From the NCBI RefSeq assembly GCF_000218235.1, contig NZ_GL945017.1:1819775-1883774 (forward strand): a stretch of 64,000 nt of DNA, given 5' to 3'. The position numbers and the translations under genes are program-made. Origin of the DNA: Hallella multisaccharivorax DSM 17128 (GTDB lineage Bacteria; Bacteroidota; Bacteroidia; Bacteroidales; Bacteroidaceae). Positions 63,006 through 64,000 of this stretch are shown here, piece after piece. Under the pieces are notes generated by a model. The model was given only the letters and a program-made list of their open reading frames with translations. It made no database searches and was not told where the DNA came from. Position 1 is the first letter of the stretch, and every line of letters begins with the position of its first letter.

Positions 63006-64000
63006 ATGACAAAACTCGATTCCCACAACTGGAAAGACTTTACGAAAAGTATCTCCTCACTGCAAGAAGAATTGTCTGACGGTACACCCCTCGGAACCGT
63101 GCTGCAAGGAGTTGTGCGACTTTTCGTCGAATATTCTCAACCGTCCGACGATGAGGTGGAGAGTATCAGCGACAGCTACAGACTGATGAGCGACTACATG
63201 CTCCGTGGTTACCAGGACAACCAACGCGCCAATCTTTACCGACAATTACAACGGCGACTCTATCGCGTGCTCGCCGATCTGCGACTTCATGTCCGACTTA
63301 AGTATGACCCGTCATTAGCCACATTCTCTTCTCCCGCCGATACCTCGACAATAGATACAGACAGCCTTCGCGGCACACTTGAAGCCTTCGTTTCCGATAT
63401 GGCCATACTTACGCTTGAGCCTACTGAACAGGCTACGGCAGAAAGTAAGCAGCTCTACGAGCGCCGTCAGGCTGTTATCGCGAAAACTTTCAATCGCATC
63501 TTGTTGTCCGGACAATGGAGCAACGAGCACACCAACGATTTTGCCAATCTCATTCTCTCCCCTACTATTGACATCATCGATGCGCTCACGCTTTGCGCAG
63601 CCGTGATGATGGCTTCACTATTAGAGCCCGATCCAGCCAAAGTATCAATGCTTTTAAAAGTATATCAAGAAGCAACCGACGAGAAATTAAAGCAGAGAGC
63701 GCTCATCGGATGGGCTCTTGCCATCGACAACGGCGACTTCAGGCTATTTCCAGAGACGAAGAACGAAGTGGACCAACTGATGTCAAGAAAAGGCCTCCGC
63801 GATGAGTTGGCAGAGCTGCAGATGCAGGTTATCCTCTGTATGGCGGCTGATGAGGACTCGGAAACGATACAAAAGGATGTCATGCCAAATATAATCAAGA
63901 ACCAAAACATTGAAATCACACGCCTTGGCATCCGTGAGAAGGAAGAGAATACAATGGACGAGATCCTCCATGGGGATGACAGCGACCGTAAAATAGAAGA
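63006..64000 (+). CDS. Unknown helical protein, partial (C-terminus beyond window)
   Basis: 331 codons from ATG 63006 with no stop before the window edge. Helix-rich, with SISSLQEELSDGTPLGTVLQ, YRQLQRRLYRVLADLRLHVR, a long helical run and an acidic stretch near the edge. There is no signal peptide. I do not recognise a family; TPR-like or HEAT-like repeats are possible. It follows the binding-protein gene by 6 nt, likely one operon with radA and queC. Confidence 0.7.
   Translation, partial: MTKLDSHNWKDFTKSISSLQEELSDGTPLGTVLQGVVRLFVEYSQPSDDEVESISDSYRLMSDYMLRGYQDNQRANLYRQLQRRLYRVLADLRLHVRLKYDPSLATFSSPADTSTIDTDSLRGTLEAFVSDMAILTLEPTEQATAESKQLYERRQAVIAKTFNRILLSGQWSNEHTNDFANLILSPTIDIIDALTLCAAVMMASLLEPDPAKVSMLLKVYQEATDEKLKQRALIGWALAIDNGDFRLFPETKNEVDQLMSRKGLRDELAELQMQVILCMAADEDSETIQKDVMPNIIKNQNIEITRLGIREKEENTMDEILHGDDSDRKIE

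Overview
The window looks like chromosomal DNA of a Bacteroidales species, most likely Prevotella or a close relative (Prevotellaceae). The evidence is phylum-restricted gene families (DUF4295, DUF5686, DUF3078, DUF1573, fimbrillin lipoprotein, thioester-less alpha-2-macroglobulin), a dipeptidyl-peptidase of the DPP5 type, Bacteroidetes-type promoters (TTTG or TTG, about 19 nt, then TAnnTTTG) and weak A-rich ribosome binding sites. I see no rRNA, tRNA or CRISPR array.

Layout. 1-4510: accessory export/receptor pair on the minus strand (C39 peptidase ABC transporter, cut by the window edge, and an outer-membrane beta-barrel receptor). 4587-5560: decayed ISAon1/ISL3-like transposase. 6027-13480: plus-strand operon of alpha-2-macroglobulin, DUF1573 protein and IspH. 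13683-14402: two convergent small envelope genes sharing a terminator. 14611-15300: two fused IS remnants (IS66-like, IS1595-like). 15304-22689: minus-strand operon pyrG-yidC-DPP5 peptidase-MFS transporter. 22844-24118: DUF3078 barrel, divergent from pyrG. 24162-28587: engB-ABC-F-DUF5686 operon with ATGA overlaps. 28735-31507: surface locus with a strong promoter, a leader of about 580 nt containing a (CA)15 tract and hairpins, a 70-residue small protein and a fimbrillin-like lipoprotein. 31860-32120: SemiSWEET sugar transporter with a foldable leader. 32369-36264: gyrA and a TPR protein. 36505-41841: coiled-coil lipoprotein, Mfd and a GT2 glycosyltransferase. 41978-47144: acidic protein, ribosomal protein cluster (bL28, bL33, DUF4295), CinA, TsaD, Map and a CDF metal exporter. 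47281-56803: HD protein, TrmN6, Lon, Tgt, LptF/G permease, DEAD-box helicase and C69 dipeptidase. 57048-64000: Crp/Fnr regulator, LepA, a small lipoprotein, RadA, QueC, a substrate-binding-like lipoprotein and a truncated unknown gene.

How the genes work together. Several genes fit an amino-acid or peptide fermenting lifestyle: DPP5, an MFS transporter next to it and a C69 dipeptidase. Tgt and QueC are two steps of queuosine synthesis or insertion at separate loci. YidC, the LptF/G permease and the barrels build the envelope. Most core genes sit in tight operons with 4-base stop/start overlaps.

The most unusual structure is a set of three unrelated-sequence arrays with the same 22-nt period (32213-32271, 47808-47925, 56881-56990). 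Each lies exactly between two convergent genes. The third folds into a hairpin of about 37 bp. The second candidate of interest is the fimbrillin locus with its dinucleotide tract and small Cys-containing protein.
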